From assembly GCF_000759955.1 (NCBI RefSeq), contig NZ_JNAL01000012.1:48851-112850 (forward strand): 64,000 nucleotides of DNA, in the 5' to 3' direction. Positions 1 to 8,997 of the stretch are shown in pieces. A model generated the notes under the pieces. The model saw only the letters and a program-made list of their open reading frames with translations. It ran no database searches and was not told where the DNA came from. This DNA comes from Prochlorococcus marinus str. MIT 9201 (lineage in GTDB: Bacteria > Cyanobacteriota > Cyanobacteriia > PCC-6307 > Cyanobiaceae). The position numbers were made by a program, and so were the translations under genes. How positions within the stretch are numbered: the first letter of the stretch is position 1; each line of letters begins with the position of its first letter.

Positions 1-267
1 ATTATGGCAGGTGTTTTATTGGCTTTAGGCAGGGCAATGGGAGAAACAATGGCTGTGACAATGATTATTGGTAATTCCAATGCATTTAGTTGGTCTCTAT
101 TATCTCCTGGATATACCATTTCTTCCATGCTTGCAAACCAGTTTGGTGAAGCTGATGGAAGTCAGGTTTCATCGCTATTTTATGCCGCTTTTGTATTGAT
201 GATCCTATCTTTAGTGGTCAATATCTTTGCTCAATGGCTAGTTAAGAAATTTAGTCTCAAATATTAG
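1..267 (+). CDS. pstC: Phosphate ABC transporter permease PstC (C-terminal part)
   Basis: This is the 3' end of an inner-membrane permease of the high-affinity phosphate importer PstSCAB; the gene starts before the window. About 88 residues remain. They include the cytoplasmic EAA-type loop that contacts the ATPase (GRAMGETMAV, near the start) and a last hydrophobic helix (AAFVLMILSLVVNIFAQWL), followed by a short basic tail. The stop is 6 bases before pstA, and pstB follows directly, so the pst gene order is clear. The Pst system is normally induced by phosphate starvation, but the promoter lies outside the window. Confidence 0.95.
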   Translation: MMAGVLLALGRAMGETMAVTMIIGNSNAFSWSLLSPGYTISSMLANQFGEADGSQVSSLFYAAFVLMILSLVVNIFAQWLVKKFSLKY

Positions 268-273
268 ATAATT

Positions 274-1167
274 ATGAATTCACTTTATTACCAGAAAAGA
301 TTATCAAGAAATATAGGAGATAAATTCTTTACTTCTTTATCAGTAATTTGTGCACTGATAGCAATACTGCCTTTGATTTTTCTGGTGACTTATATTCTTA
401 TAAAAGGTGGATCTCAAATTACACCAGAACTATTTACTTTAGAACCAAATCCTCCTGGAGATGATTTAGATGCAGGAGGTATTAATCCTGCATTGATCGG
501 GACATTAATAATTACTACCATTGCTTCAATTATTGCCATACCAGTAGGTGTTGGCGGTGGAATATATTTAGCGGAATATTCTAAAGGGGGTGCTTTTTCT
601 AGGTTTATAAGATTTGGGGTAAATGTTTTAGCTGGAGTTCCTTCAATAATTGCAGGTGTATTTATTTATGCCTTAATAGTTTCTACAAAGATCCTATTTG
701 GAAGTATGTACAGTGGTTTGGCTGGAGGAATGGCGCTCTCAATATTGATGTTGCCTACAGTGATTAAGACGACTGATGAAGGTTTAAAGTTAGTGCCAAA
801 TGAATTGAGATATGCCTCTCTTGGTGTTGGAGCAAGTATGTATACCACCATATTGAAAGTTACTTTGCCCTCTGCCTTTAGGTCTATTGCTACTGGAATT
901 GTACTTGGAATCGCAAGAGCTGCAGGTGAAACAGCACCTTTGATATTTACAGCTTTATTCTCTTACTACTACATAACAGGCTTTGGAGACTTGTTTTATG
1001 AGATGGGTTCTTTGGCTGTATTGATATATAACTTTGCTCTAGAACCTTATGATGCACAGAATAAATTAGCCTGGGCAGCTTCCTTTATTCTTGTTTTATC
1101 GATACTATCAGTAAATATATTTTCAAGGATATTAGCCGCTTTTACTGAGAAAACTAAGAGAGTATAA
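274..1167 (+). CDS. pstA: Phosphate ABC transporter permease PstA
   Basis: This is the second membrane subunit of the phosphate importer and pairs with PstC to form the channel. At 297 residues it has normal length. An N-terminal membrane helix lies at about residues 20-45. It is followed by a periplasmic segment rich in Pro/Gly/Asp (about 50-68) and then by several helices. The conserved ATPase-coupling loop ARAAGETAPLIFTA is at about residues 214-227. The ATG is 6 bases after the pstC stop, and pstB begins right after the pstA stop. Production of all three proteins from one transcript is therefore expected. Confidence 0.96.
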   Translation: MNSLYYQKRLSRNIGDKFFTSLSVICALIAILPLIFLVTYILIKGGSQITPELFTLEPNPPGDDLDAGGINPALIGTLIITTIASIIAIPVGVGGGIYLAEYSKGGAFSRFIRFGVNVLAGVPSIIAGVFIYALIVSTKILFGSMYSGLAGGMALSILMLPTVIKTTDEGLKLVPNELRYASLGVGASMYTTILKVTLPSAFRSIATGIVLGIARAAGETAPLIFTALFSYYYITGFGDLFYEMGSLAVLIYNFALEPYDAQNKLAWAASFILVLSILSVNIFSRILAAFTEKTKRV

Positions 1168-1977
1168 ATGATCAAAACTAATAAAAAAACACAAAAGAAT
1201 ATCATTTTATCTCTTGAGAACGTATCTATTAGCTATGGAACTTTTGAAGCAGTAAGAAATGTTTTTTGTAACTTTAAAAAAGGAAATATAACCTCTCTTA
1301 TTGGACCTTCAGGTTGTGGTAAATCAACTGTTCTTAGATCTTTAAACAGAATGAACGATTTAATTCCTAATTGTTCGTTAAAAGGCACTGTCCTCTTTGA
1401 TGGCACTAATATTTACGACAAAAGAGTAGATCCAATTGAAGTAAGAAGAAGAATTGGGATGGTTTTTCAACAACCTAATCCTTTTCCAAAATCTATTTAC
1501 GAAAATATCGCATTTGGTGCAAGAATTAATGGCTTTGCGGGAGATATGGATGAATTAGTGGAAAGTTCACTTAGAAAAGCTGCCTTGTGGGACGAATGTA
1601 AGGATAAACTAAATGACAGTGGTTACTCTTTATCTGGCGGACAACAACAAAGACTATGTATAGCAAGAACCATCGCAATTGAACCTGAAATAATTCTCAT
1701 GGATGAGCCATGCTCAGCCTTAGATCCAATCTCTACTTTAAAAATAGAAGAGACCATGCATGAACTTAAGAAGAATTACACAATAATAATAGTTACTCAT
1801 AATATGCAGCAGGCTTTAAGAGTTAGTGATATGACTGCATTTTTTAATGCAATTGAGTATGAAGATGGTGATAGCGGAAAGGTTGGTTACCTTGCAGAAT
1901 TTAGTTCGACAAAGAAAATTTTTAACTCTCCAAAAGAAAAAACTACTCAGGAATATATATCGGGCAAATTTGGTTAA
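1168..1977 (+). CDS. pstB: Phosphate ABC transporter ATP-binding protein PstB
   Basis: This cytoplasmic ATPase drives phosphate import through PstCA. In its 269 residues the Walker A motif GPSGCGKST is at 46-54, a Q-loop lies in [11 protein letters not shown], the signature is LSGGQQQR (about 154-161), and Walker B is ILMDEP with the D-loop SALDP directly after. The His switch is in VTHNMQQA. The N-terminus is some 10 residues longer and more lysine-rich than in typical PstB. The ATG follows the pstA stop without any gap. No phoU-like gene follows; the next 700 bases hold only tiny ORFs, so the operon probably ends here. Confidence 0.96.
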   Translation: MIKTNKKTQKNIILSLENVSISYGTFEAVRNVFCNFKKGNITSLIGPSGCGKSTVLRSLNRMNDLIPNCSLKGTVLFDGTNIYDKRVDPIEVRRRIGMVFQQPNPFPKSIYENIAFGARINGFAGDMDELVESSLRKAALWDECKDKLNDSGYSLSGGQQQRLCIARTIAIEPEIILMDEPCSALDPISTLKIEETMHELKKNYTIIIVTHNMQQALRVSDMTAFFNAIEYEDGDSGKVGYLAEFSSTKKIFNSPKEKTTQEYISGKFG

Positions 1978-2083
1978 TGTTTGATTTTTACCTTTTTAAG
2001 AAAAATATTTACCTTAAAACTCTTCAGGGGTAGACAAACAGTATAAATACCTATATAGTTATTTCAAATTAGTAAGTTTATCT

Positions 2084-2173
2084 TTGAAAAACTATCCTTT
2101 TCTACCTTTCTTAATTTTTGCAGGTGCTCTGATAACTACCGCAACAGTAGGTTTGCCGGTATTTACTTCATAA
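2084..2173 (+). CDS. Possible 29-residue membrane peptide
   Basis: A TTG-started frame of 29 codons reads KNYPFLPFLIFAGALITT and onward, ending LPVFTS. This resembles a single membrane span with a Pro-rich entry and looks like the tiny subunits of photosynthetic complexes, although I do not recognise it as any of them. The frame stays open upstream without an ATG, and there is no Shine-Dalgarno sequence. The local base composition is less AT-rich than the surrounding non-coding DNA, which is the main argument that it is coding. Chance is a real alternative. Confidence 0.2.
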   Translation: MKNYPFLPFLIFAGALITTATVGLPVFTS

Positions 2174-2204
2174 TTTAAAAATAATTTTATTAAAGGGTAA
2201 TCCT

Positions 2205-2342
2205 ATGATTCCAATAATAAATAAACAATTAATTGGAAGTCCACATAAAACATTAATAAATGGAAATTTATTTGACTTTGTCAAAAAAAGAGAGAATATG
2301 AATTTGTGTGGGAGTGAAAAATCTGTATTAAACCATTTTTAA
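2205..2342 (+). CDS. Small ORF, 45 residues, unknown
   Basis: An ATG-started frame of 45 residues begins MIPIINKQLIGSPHK. A good purine-rich ribosome-binding sequence (AAAGGG at about 2193-2198) sits at suitable spacing. The product has no membrane segment and no recognisable motif, with one Cys near residue 35. It stands alone between pstB and the next small gene on the same strand. The ribosome-binding site is what lifts it above random ORFs of this length. No function can be proposed. Confidence 0.35.
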   Translation: MIPIINKQLIGSPHKTLINGNLFDFVKKRENMNLCGSEKSVLNHF

Positions 2343-2369
2343 AGGTGGTTAATTTCTAATTTATTTATC

Positions 2370-2516
2370 ATGGATAAAACAAAAGAACAGTTAGAAAAAT
2401 TGAGAGAAGTAGCTGAAGCATCTCTTACAAAAACGGATGAACTTCAGAAAGTTCTTGCTCAAATAGAAGCTTTAATGTCCAGGGAAGAATCACAAACTTT
2501 ATCAAAGAAGAAATAA
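2370..2516 (+). CDS. Small helical protein, 48 residues
   Basis: This ATG-started gene encodes a highly charged 48-residue protein (MDKTKEQLEKLREVAEASL at the start, KKK at the end). Leu, Ala and Val occur at heptad-like spacing over almost the whole length, so it should be one amphipathic helix or a short coiled coil. Composition and regular periodicity argue strongly for a real protein. It is the third small frame in a row after pstB on the plus strand. A terminator-type hairpin lies 110 bases downstream. I do not recognise the family. Confidence 0.55.
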   Translation: MDKTKEQLEKLREVAEASLTKTDELQKVLAQIEALMSREESQTLSKKK

Positions 2517-2590
2517 TTATTTAAAAAATAATTTTAGTTTTTGTACTTTTAATTACACCTCTAAAATTCCCTCTTAGTTATTAATTAGGT

Positions 2591-2670
2591 ATGCAGAACC
2601 CGTTCCAAAGTTTTCTGTTAGGTCTCGGGGTCTTACCTTCTTTAAGTAAAAGACCCCTTTAATTTGTTTG
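2591..2670 (+). ncRNA. Candidate small transcript ending in a strong hairpin
   Basis: A -10-like TATTAA at 2579-2584 would place a transcription start near 2591. A terminator hairpin with a T-rich tail ends at about 2670, giving a roughly 75-80 base RNA. The segment is visibly richer in G and C than its surroundings. It also contains a 23-codon ATG frame starting at 2591, but that frame runs through the hairpin. Equally possible is that this is just the terminator of the 48-residue gene upstream. No known cyanobacterial RNA (Yfr1, Yfr2 type) motif is visible. Confidence 0.3.
2627..2668 (+). terminator. Rho-independent-type terminator
   Basis: GGGGTCTT (2627-2634) pairs perfectly with AAGACCCC (2650-2657) around a 15-base loop. 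It is followed by TTTAATTTGTTTGTTTTT, the T-rich tract expected for termination on the plus strand. On the opposite strand no T-tract follows, so it should not terminate the minus-strand gene that ends at 2700. Confidence 0.6.
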
Positions 2671-2699
2671 TTTTTAATATATTTTTATAACCTGCTTAT

Positions 2700-3002
2700 T
2701 TAGTTGATTACTTTATTGATTTCCTTCAAGCAGACATTTACATCGAAATATTCAGTATTTACAACCTCTAATCCTGTCTTTTCAGTTACTTCAACTGTGG
2801 CATTGCATTCGTCTTGTTTAAGAGCCATGTAACTAGGCGTTTTGTTATTATCATCTAGTTCAATTTTAGAATCATTATCTTCTTTATATTGCTCCATCAC
2901 AAGTGTAAGAGCCTCTATCTCAACAGAAAAATTCTCATTTGCTTTGGTGTTCAATGGAATAAAAAGAAATGGGAATAAAATAAATGTTATTAATTTTTTC
3001 AT
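2700..3002 (-). CDS. Small exported protein, unknown function
   Basis: This 100-residue protein begins with a clear signal peptide: MKK, then a hydrophobic stretch LITFILFPFLFIPL, then a probable cleavage after TKA (about residue 20). The mature part is acidic and carries two cysteines (in KQDECNATVEV and FDVNVCLKE). These could form a disulfide in the periplasm or thylakoid lumen. It is a single gene on the minus strand between the terminator hairpin and the end of the DNA-repair cassette. I do not recognise the family. The signal peptide makes a real gene likely. Confidence 0.65.
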   Translation of the reverse strand: MKKLITFILFPFLFIPLNTKANENFSVEIEALTLVMEQYKEDNDSKIELDDNNKTPSYMALKQDECNATVEVTEKTGLEVVNTEYFDVNVCLKEINKVIN

Positions 3003-3099
3003 TTCTATAAAATGTGTTTATTTTTTTTATAACGTGGATCGTGAACTAAAGAAAGGGGCATTAGATATAAGTGTGTTTTGAATTATTTATTCTTACTTA

Positions 3100-3122
3100 T
3101 TAAGGAAAAATAACTTCCTTAA
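3100..3122 (-). terminator. Weak hairpin downstream of the repair cassette
   Basis: TTAAGGAA (3100-3107) and TTCCTTAA (3115-3122) form a perfect 8-bp stem with a 7-base loop about 90 bases beyond the pdeM stop. It lacks a clear T-tract and is mostly A/T, so its role as the operon's terminator is only a guess. The rest of 3003-3211 shows nothing else. Confidence 0.2.
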
Positions 3123-3211
3123 AATTAATTGATAAATATATTAAACGAGACTTTTATGTATAAATTTGTATAGTTAAACGGAAATGAAATTCAGTTAGTT
3201 TGATTTTCTGA

Positions 3212-3862
3212 TTAATTTTTTATTTCGATAATTTTTTCTCCAGTAACAATTGCCCATTTTTTAAAAGACTGTTTACAAGGATATCCGCCTGTTAAATCTC
3301 CAAATGCAGGCAAATATAAAATATTTTTGTTTGTATCCATTGCAAAACATCTAAGAGATAATTTATCTCCATTATTTTTTAAATATAATTTTGGATGATA
3401 ATGTCCACAAATATTCAAAGTTTCTTTATCTGATAAATTTACAGACTCATGGCTATAAGTAATATTTTTAGTTCTCTTAATATCAAAAATTTTTATATTT
3501 TTAATATCACAACCAACATCATGATTTCCCAGAACAAGTTCCACATTTGTTTTTAGAAGTCCAGGAAGATCTTCAACTTTTTTTTGAAGAGTTTTTCCTA
3601 TGGAATATTTACTATGGAACAAATCTCCTAAAATTATTAATTTTTCAGGACTATATTGTTTTACAATTTTTTTAATTCTTGCGAAATTATTTTCATCTGA
3701 ATTATTTGTCAGGGGAATACCATTTTGCTGAAAATAATCAGCTTTCCCAAGATGAATATCGCAAATTAAAAGTTCTTTTGTTTCGGGTAAAAATAATGCT
3801 CTTGAAGGCAGCATTTCTAATAAAGTATCTTCCCAGTAATATTTAAAAGAACTTTTTTTCAT
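3212..3862 (-). CDS. pdeM: Ligase-associated DNA damage response phosphoesterase PdeM
   Basis: This is a calcineurin-like metallophosphoesterase of 216 residues, the last gene of a four-gene DNA-repair cassette. The metal-binding motifs appear in the usual order: D35-x-H37 (CDIHLGK), GD 79-80 (LGDLFHSK), GNHD 112-115 and GHYH 153-156. The family known as ligase-associated PdeM always travels with a specific ligase, an Lhr-type helicase and a beta-lactamase-fold exonuclease, and all three are directly upstream here. The ATG immediately follows the helicase stop (TAA then ATG region at 3860-3865), consistent with translational coupling. Nuclease or phosphodiesterase activity is inferred from the family. 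Confidence 0.88.
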   Translation of the reverse strand: MKKSSFKYYWEDTLLEMLPSRALFLPETKELLICDIHLGKADYFQQNGIPLTNNSDENNFARIKKIVKQYSPEKLIILGDLFHSKYSIGKTLQKKVEDLPGLLKTNVELVLGNHDVGCDIKNIKIFDIKRTKNITYSHESVNLSDKETLNICGHYHPKLYLKNNGDKLSLRCFAMDTNKNILYLPAFGDLTGGYPCKQSFKKWAIVTGEKIIEIKN

Positions 3863-6337
3863 TTAATCACTATATTTTTTTATAAGTTTTTCTACTCTTT
3901 TTTCTATTGGTTCATTACTTAGAGTATTTTTAAGTCTCTCAACTAATAAAGGGAAAGCAAAAGGAGTTGGAGTTTTAATCTCGTTTATAATCATCTTTAA
4001 GTTTTTTAATCTTTCTAGAGATCTCGATATTCTCTTATTTTCTAATTGATATTCTTTTACTTCTTGATGCGATTGCTGTATTAAAAGATGATCTTCTTCG
4101 TATTTGGTAAATACATCGTAAAAAAGACTTGAGCTTATCTGCAGTTGAGAGGAGGTTTTTGTTTTTGTGGGGCTATTTTGATTTACTAGTCCACTTATTT
4201 GTGCAATATTTTTAAATCTTCGTTTTGTTAATTCTGAAAAATTAATTGCATTTTCAAGATCTTCTTCTAGTTTTTGGTTATCCAAAAAGTAATTAGCTTC
4301 TTTTTTTATTATGGAAAAATCATAATCTTCTGAAGTAGTTAAGCTGAATCCAAAATCATTAGCAGTAATACTAAATGTGGATTGTTTTAATTTTGTAAAT
4401 CTTAAAGCCCATAAAAATCCAATTCCTTCATTTACAAATTTGCCATCAAGGGTAAAAACAAAAAGATTTGAGAAATCCCTAGTTTTATAAATTTCTATAA
4501 GGAATTCATCTTTCTTTGGAATATTGGAAAAAACCTTTTGTTTCTTTAATATTGGGAGTAATGAATTTAGCTCAGGATTCAAGTAATCATATTTTTCTAA
4601 TTTATTGCATATATCTATTTCTTTTCTCAAGCTTTCACAAAGAAGATCAGAAATTGCCATTTGACCACCAACCCAGGAAGGGATTAGGGAACTTTTTTTT
4701 GATGATTTTTTAACGTATAAGATCATGTCTCTCATTCTTATAAATTGGAGCATTTTCCCAGCAAAGTAAAAGGTATCGCCTGGATTTAATTTTGAGGCAA
4801 AATTCTCTTCCAAATTCCCTAGTGATTTACCCTTCATATATTTAACAATTACAAATTTGTCGCTTGTTATAGTGCCAATATTAAACTTATGCATTCTTAT
4901 TAATGATTTGTCTTTTACAAAATATTTAAAGTTTTCACTTTTATTTTGTGATTCTTCTTTGACAATCTTTTTATATTTTGGATATGCCTTGAGACATTTC
5001 CCACCATATTCTAAAAAGTCTATACACCAATTCCATTCTTGATCTTTTAAGTTTCTATAACTCCAACAATTTTTTATCCTTTCTTTTTCAATATCTGGAT
5101 CAAAGCCATTTCCGCAGGCTAGGCTTACAAGATGTTGAAGGAGCACATCATATGATAATTCAGGAAGTTTAATTTTTTCAGATATACCGCTTTTTATTAT
5201 TCTTCTCATTGCACTAATCTCTAATAACTCTAAAGAATTAGTAGGCATAAAAATTATTTTTGATTTTCCTCCTGGTCTATGAGCACTTCTTCCTGCTCTT
5301 TGAATAAGCCTAGCTAAATTTTTTGCACTACCAATTTGAACGATTTGATCTACAGGTTGAAAGTCAACGCCTAGGTCTAATGAACTGGTACAGACTACCC
5401 ATTTTATTAATCCGTCTTTAACCCCTTCTTCAACTCTTCTTCTATCTTCCTTATCAAGGGAACCATGATGAATGGCTATTCTCTCTTCCATCTCAGGCAC
5501 AAAAAATCTGAGACATTGATACCATCTCTCAGATTGATTTCTTGTATTGGTAAATAATAAGGTACTTTTATTTTTATCCAAGATTTTTAAAAGTGAAGAA
5601 TGACTTCTAATTCCTAAATGCCCACTCCATGGAAAAGTTGTTTTCTCCTCTGGTAAAACACTTATAATTTCAATTTCTTTTTGAATATTTGTATTTATTA
5701 TTTTGGGTTTATTACCCCTCATTCCTACTATCGCTCTTGCCGCTTCTTCAATATTTCCTATAGTGGCCGACATTGCCCAAATTTGTAAATTTTTTATATT
5801 CCCTCTTATCCAGCTTAAAGATAATTCGCATTGGTTACCTCTTTTACTGCCCATTAATTCATGCCATTCGTCAATAATTATTGATGATAATTCTCTAAAA
5901 ATATTATTAGATTCTTTATTAGAAAGTAAAAGACTAAGAGACTCTGGAGTGGTAATAAGAATATTAGGTGGTTTCTTTAATTGCTTTTTCTTTTCATATG
6001 GAGAAGTATCTCCATTCCTGATTTCAACAGTAATATTTTTATTAAAATGTAAAGCTGCTAGTTGTATTGAATTCTTTAAATCCCTACTTAAGGCTTTTAA
6101 AGGAGTTATTAATAAAATATTTACACTAATATTATTTTTGGGATTTTCTATCTTTGATAAAGGACCCATTATTGCTGCATAAGTTTTGCCACATCCAGTT
6201 GGGACTTGAATTATTCCATTTTCCCCATTCAAAAATGCTTCCCATGATTCAATCTGAAATGGTAATGGGTCCCAGCCATTCTTGTAAAAAAAATCTTCAA
6301 TTTTAGAAATTGAATTAGTTTGCGTAATATTTTTCAT
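3863..6337 (-). CDS. Ligase-associated Lhr-core-type DEXH helicase
   Basis: This is an 824-residue superfamily 2 helicase. Motif I is PTGCGKT (46-52), motif II is DEWH (156-159), motif III is SAT (190-192), and motif VI lies in QRAGRSAHR. The DEWH box, the length and the tail after the RecA domains match the Lhr-core helicase of the ligase-associated cassette, which belongs to the 3'-to-5' DNA translocases. The C-terminal part (about 640-824) is Lys/Ser-rich and helical. The start codon overlaps the ligase stop (TAATG at 6335-6339), so translation is probably coupled. Role: processing of damaged DNA together with the neighbouring nucleases and ligase. Confidence 0.9.
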   Translation of the reverse strand: MKNITQTNSISKIEDFFYKNGWDPLPFQIESWEAFLNGENGIIQVPTGCGKTYAAIMGPLSKIENPKNNISVNILLITPLKALSRDLKNSIQLAALHFNKNITVEIRNGDTSPYEKKKQLKKPPNILITTPESLSLLLSNKESNNIFRELSSIIIDEWHELMGSKRGNQCELSLSWIRGNIKNLQIWAMSATIGNIEEAARAIVGMRGNKPKIINTNIQKEIEIISVLPEEKTTFPWSGHLGIRSHSSLLKILDKNKSTLLFTNTRNQSERWYQCLRFFVPEMEERIAIHHGSLDKEDRRRVEEGVKDGLIKWVVCTSSLDLGVDFQPVDQIVQIGSAKNLARLIQRAGRSAHRPGGKSKIIFMPTNSLELLEISAMRRIIKSGISEKIKLPELSYDVLLQHLVSLACGNGFDPDIEKERIKNCWSYRNLKDQEWNWCIDFLEYGGKCLKAYPKYKKIVKEESQNKSENFKYFVKDKSLIRMHKFNIGTITSDKFVIVKYMKGKSLGNLEENFASKLNPGDTFYFAGKMLQFIRMRDMILYVKKSSKKSSLIPSWVGGQMAISDLLCESLRKEIDICNKLEKYDYLNPELNSLLPILKKQKVFSNIPKKDEFLIEIYKTRDFSNLFVFTLDGKFVNEGIGFLWALRFTKLKQSTFSITANDFGFSLTTSEDYDFSIIKKEANYFLDNQKLEEDLENAINFSELTKRRFKNIAQISGLVNQNSPTKTKTSSQLQISSSLFYDVFTKYEEDHLLIQQSHQEVKEYQLENKRISRSLERLKNLKMIINEIKTPTPFAFPLLVERLKNTLSNEPIEKRVEKLIKKYSD

Positions 6338-7974
6338 TATATTTTTTTCATTAATTCATAAGCATTTTCTAGACTATTAGCATCGGTAATTTTTTTATCT
6401 TTTCTCCATTTTGTTATTCTTGGAAATCTTACTGCTATGCCTGATTTATGTCGTTTTGAAATTTGTATCTTTTCGAAAGATATTTCGAATACCATTTCTG
6501 GTTTTAATGATCGCACAGGACCAAATTTTTCTATTGTATTTTTCCTTATCCATTTATCAAGCTCTTTAATTTCATTATTCGTTAGACCAGAATAAGCACT
6601 AGCAAATTTAATTAATTCTTTGTCTTTCCATAATGCAAAACTATAGTCTGTATAAAGACCAGCTCTTTTCCCGCTTCCTCCCTTAGCATAAATCAAAACC
6701 GCATCTAGTTGCATAGGGTCAACTTTATATTTCCACCAAATACCTTTTTTTCTTCCAGAAGTATATATGGATCTCTTGTTCTTAATTACTAATCCTTCAG
6801 TATTATTTTCTCGAGATTTTTCTTTATAACTTTGAGCATCTGACCAATCTTTAGGATAGATTAAATCACATATTTTGAAAACATCAGAGATATTATTTTT
6901 AGGTTGATTTTGCCATGTTGAAAAATACTTTTCTAACTCAATTCTTCTATTTTCTAATTTAATTTCTCTTATATCCCTTCCTTTAATCTCTAAAAGGTCA
7001 TAAGCAATGAAAATTATTGGATATTTTATTTGTATTGATCTGGTGGGAGATTTTCTATTTATTCTTTTTTGAAGAAAAGAAAAATTCAATGCAATTTGCT
7101 CTTGAAAATCCCAAACTAATAATTCCCCATCAAGAACAAAATCATCTTTTATATTTGACATTTTATCCACTAATTCTGGGAATGATTCATTTACTAATTC
7201 TTGACCTCTTGTCCATAACGAAATATTCCCTGATCTTTTAACTAATTGAATTCTGATACCATCGTATTTCCATTCAAACTGGAAATCATTTATGGAATTT
7301 TTAATAATTCTATCTTCAAAGGTATTTGCTAAAAGAAATGGGAATGGTTTGGAATTTAATTCTTCAAGTTTTATCTTCTTATTAATTAAAAATTCATATG
7401 AATCAACTGAAGGTTTAAAATCTCCCATTAATCTATGAGAAATTATCTCTTCATCAACATTAATTAGTTTTGCAATTGATTTTGTTATTAATCCAATAGA
7501 GACTCCTACTCTAAAGGTGCCTGTAAGAATTTTGTTGAAAATTAGATGGTCATCTTCTGGCAATGTTTCCCAAATTTTTTTAATTTCTAAATTCTTCTCA
7601 TATTCATTAAGTTTTGATAAATCAGGTAATGTTTTACTTAATAATTTATTGAGAGTTATATTTGATATTTTTTTATTTCTAGAATAATTTTTGTTTTTGA
7701 GTAATAAAGTAATAACCTCAGCTGAATCACCAACTTTTAAATAACATGTATCAATTAACCATTGAGGGTATTCATATACTTGAGAAAAAAGATTTTTTAA
7801 ATATCTTCCACTAACAAATCTCTTGTTACTTTTCCCAGTTAATAAATATATTGCCCATGAGTTATCTATAGGTTTATTTGATAAAAAATAATTTTTTAAA
7901 ACTTCAATTTTATTATTTGTACTATTAATTGAATCTAGATCTGTAAATAATTTTGAAAAATTTTTTAAGCTCAT
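6337..7974 (-). CDS. ATP-dependent DNA ligase (cassette-associated)
   Basis: This 545-residue ligase seals nicks via an enzyme-AMP intermediate on Lys236 in the KYDG motif (236-239). Further nucleotidyltransferase motifs follow: ELLVWDF, then EGLVIKNK and WWKYKVDP. The C-terminal OB-fold region ends with RFPRITKWR, typical of ATP-dependent ligases. The first 220 residues form the helical DNA-binding domain, so the layout resembles archaeal/eukaryal ligase I. Cyanobacteria use NAD-dependent LigA for replication, so this is an accessory repair ligase. It overlaps the exonuclease gene upstream by 4 bases and the helicase downstream by 1. Confidence 0.92.
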   Translation of the reverse strand: MSLKNFSKLFTDLDSINSTNNKIEVLKNYFLSNKPIDNSWAIYLLTGKSNKRFVSGRYLKNLFSQVYEYPQWLIDTCYLKVGDSAEVITLLLKNKNYSRNKKISNITLNKLLSKTLPDLSKLNEYEKNLEIKKIWETLPEDDHLIFNKILTGTFRVGVSIGLITKSIAKLINVDEEIISHRLMGDFKPSVDSYEFLINKKIKLEELNSKPFPFLLANTFEDRIIKNSINDFQFEWKYDGIRIQLVKRSGNISLWTRGQELVNESFPELVDKMSNIKDDFVLDGELLVWDFQEQIALNFSFLQKRINRKSPTRSIQIKYPIIFIAYDLLEIKGRDIREIKLENRRIELEKYFSTWQNQPKNNISDVFKICDLIYPKDWSDAQSYKEKSRENNTEGLVIKNKRSIYTSGRKKGIWWKYKVDPMQLDAVLIYAKGGSGKRAGLYTDYSFALWKDKELIKFASAYSGLTNNEIKELDKWIRKNTIEKFGPVRSLKPEMVFEISFEKIQISKRHKSGIAVRFPRITKWRKDKKITDANSLENAYELMKKI

Positions 7975-8963
7975 ATTATTCCTTGAAAAAAAAGAACATT
8001 TATTGATTCCTTCTCAATCAAATATTTACTTATAGATTCACTGTCACCATGATGAAAAAATACGTTTTTTGCTTCAGATTTTTTTACTACTTCCAATATT
8101 CCATCCCAATCTGCATGATCAGAGATTGCGAATCCTTTATCATACCCTGATCTTTTTCTTAAAGCTCTTATTGACATCCATCCACTCGCAAAAGCTGTTT
8201 GAATATTTTTGAAATTTTTTAGATAAGAACCCTTACTTAAAGATGGAGGTAATAATATTAAATTTCCCTTGAGTTTATCAATCTCTTTTTTATTTTCGAT
8301 TTTAATAGTTTCATTAATATCAATTCCAAGTTTTTTATAACAATTGTTTATTTTATTAATACTACTATGGGTATAAATATTGCCTTTAAAATTTGTTTGA
8401 CTAATTTCGTTCAATAATCTCTGAGCTTTCCCTAGTGAATAGCAGAAAAGTAAAGAAGTTTTCTCGGGGGAATTAGTTATCCAGTTTGAAATATTATTAG
8501 CTATTTTATTTGTTTCATCCCATTTGAATATTGGTAAACCAAAAGTACATTCGCTTATTAAATAATCAGTTTTTACTATTTCATAGTGTCTACAAGTCTC
8601 ATCTTTTTGAATTTTAAAGTCTCCTGAAATCAGCCATTTTTCTTCAGCAAAGATAAATCTTATTTGACTCGACCCAAGGATGTGGCCAGATGGATGAAAA
8701 GAAATATTGATACCATTTATTTTGAAGTTTTCACCATAATCAAAAGTCTTAATATTTATATTTTCTCCAACTCTCTCTTTAAGAAGTATTGCAGTCTCGT
8801 AAGTAGAGATGTACTCTTCACATCCGAATGTAAAGTGATCAAAATGAGCATGAGTTACCAATGCTCTACTTACTGGATTCCTTGGGTCGATCCAAACATC
8901 AGCAAGCTCACAATAAAGATTTCCATCTTTATATGTAATTAAATCTTTTTCTTTAGTTCTCAA
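7971..8963 (-). CDS. Ligase-associated exonuclease, metallo-beta-lactamase fold
   Basis: This 330-residue protein is related to the CPSF/SNM1-type nucleases. The metal site HAHFDH is at 38-43, HPSGHILGS at about 111-119 and SGDFK at about 134-138. A later SDHADW motif (beta-CASP-like) is followed by HHG near residue 310. It is the family member found with the cassette ligase, and its stop overlaps the ligase ATG by 4 bases. The start is TTG (8961-8963); no ATG precedes the conserved region. It probably resects DNA ends or trims damaged strands for the ligase. It is the first gene of the cassette proper, 34 bases after a small tail-anchored gene. Confidence 0.88.
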   Translation of the reverse strand: MRTKEKDLITYKDGNLYCELADVWIDPRNPVSRALVTHAHFDHFTFGCEEYISTYETAILLKERVGENINIKTFDYGENFKINGINISFHPSGHILGSSQIRFIFAEEKWLISGDFKIQKDETCRHYEIVKTDYLISECTFGLPIFKWDETNKIANNISNWITNSPEKTSLLFCYSLGKAQRLLNEISQTNFKGNIYTHSSINKINNCYKKLGIDINETIKIENKKEIDKLKGNLILLPPSLSKGSYLKNFKNIQTAFASGWMSIRALRKRSGYDKGFAISDHADWDGILEVVKKSEAKNVFFHHGDSESISKYLIEKESINVLFFQGII

Positions 8964-8997
8964 AACTAAATCTATTAAATAAAGTTAATTTAGCTAA

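Noticed and set aside
2591..2662. A 23-codon ATG frame at the candidate small RNA
   Set aside because: It runs straight through the terminator stem and is too short to separate from chance, so it is only mentioned with the RNA.
5703..6182. A 159-codon plus-strand frame inside the helicase gene
   Set aside because: Antisense to conserved helicase motifs; the hydrophobic product reflects AT-rich codon complement rather than a gene.
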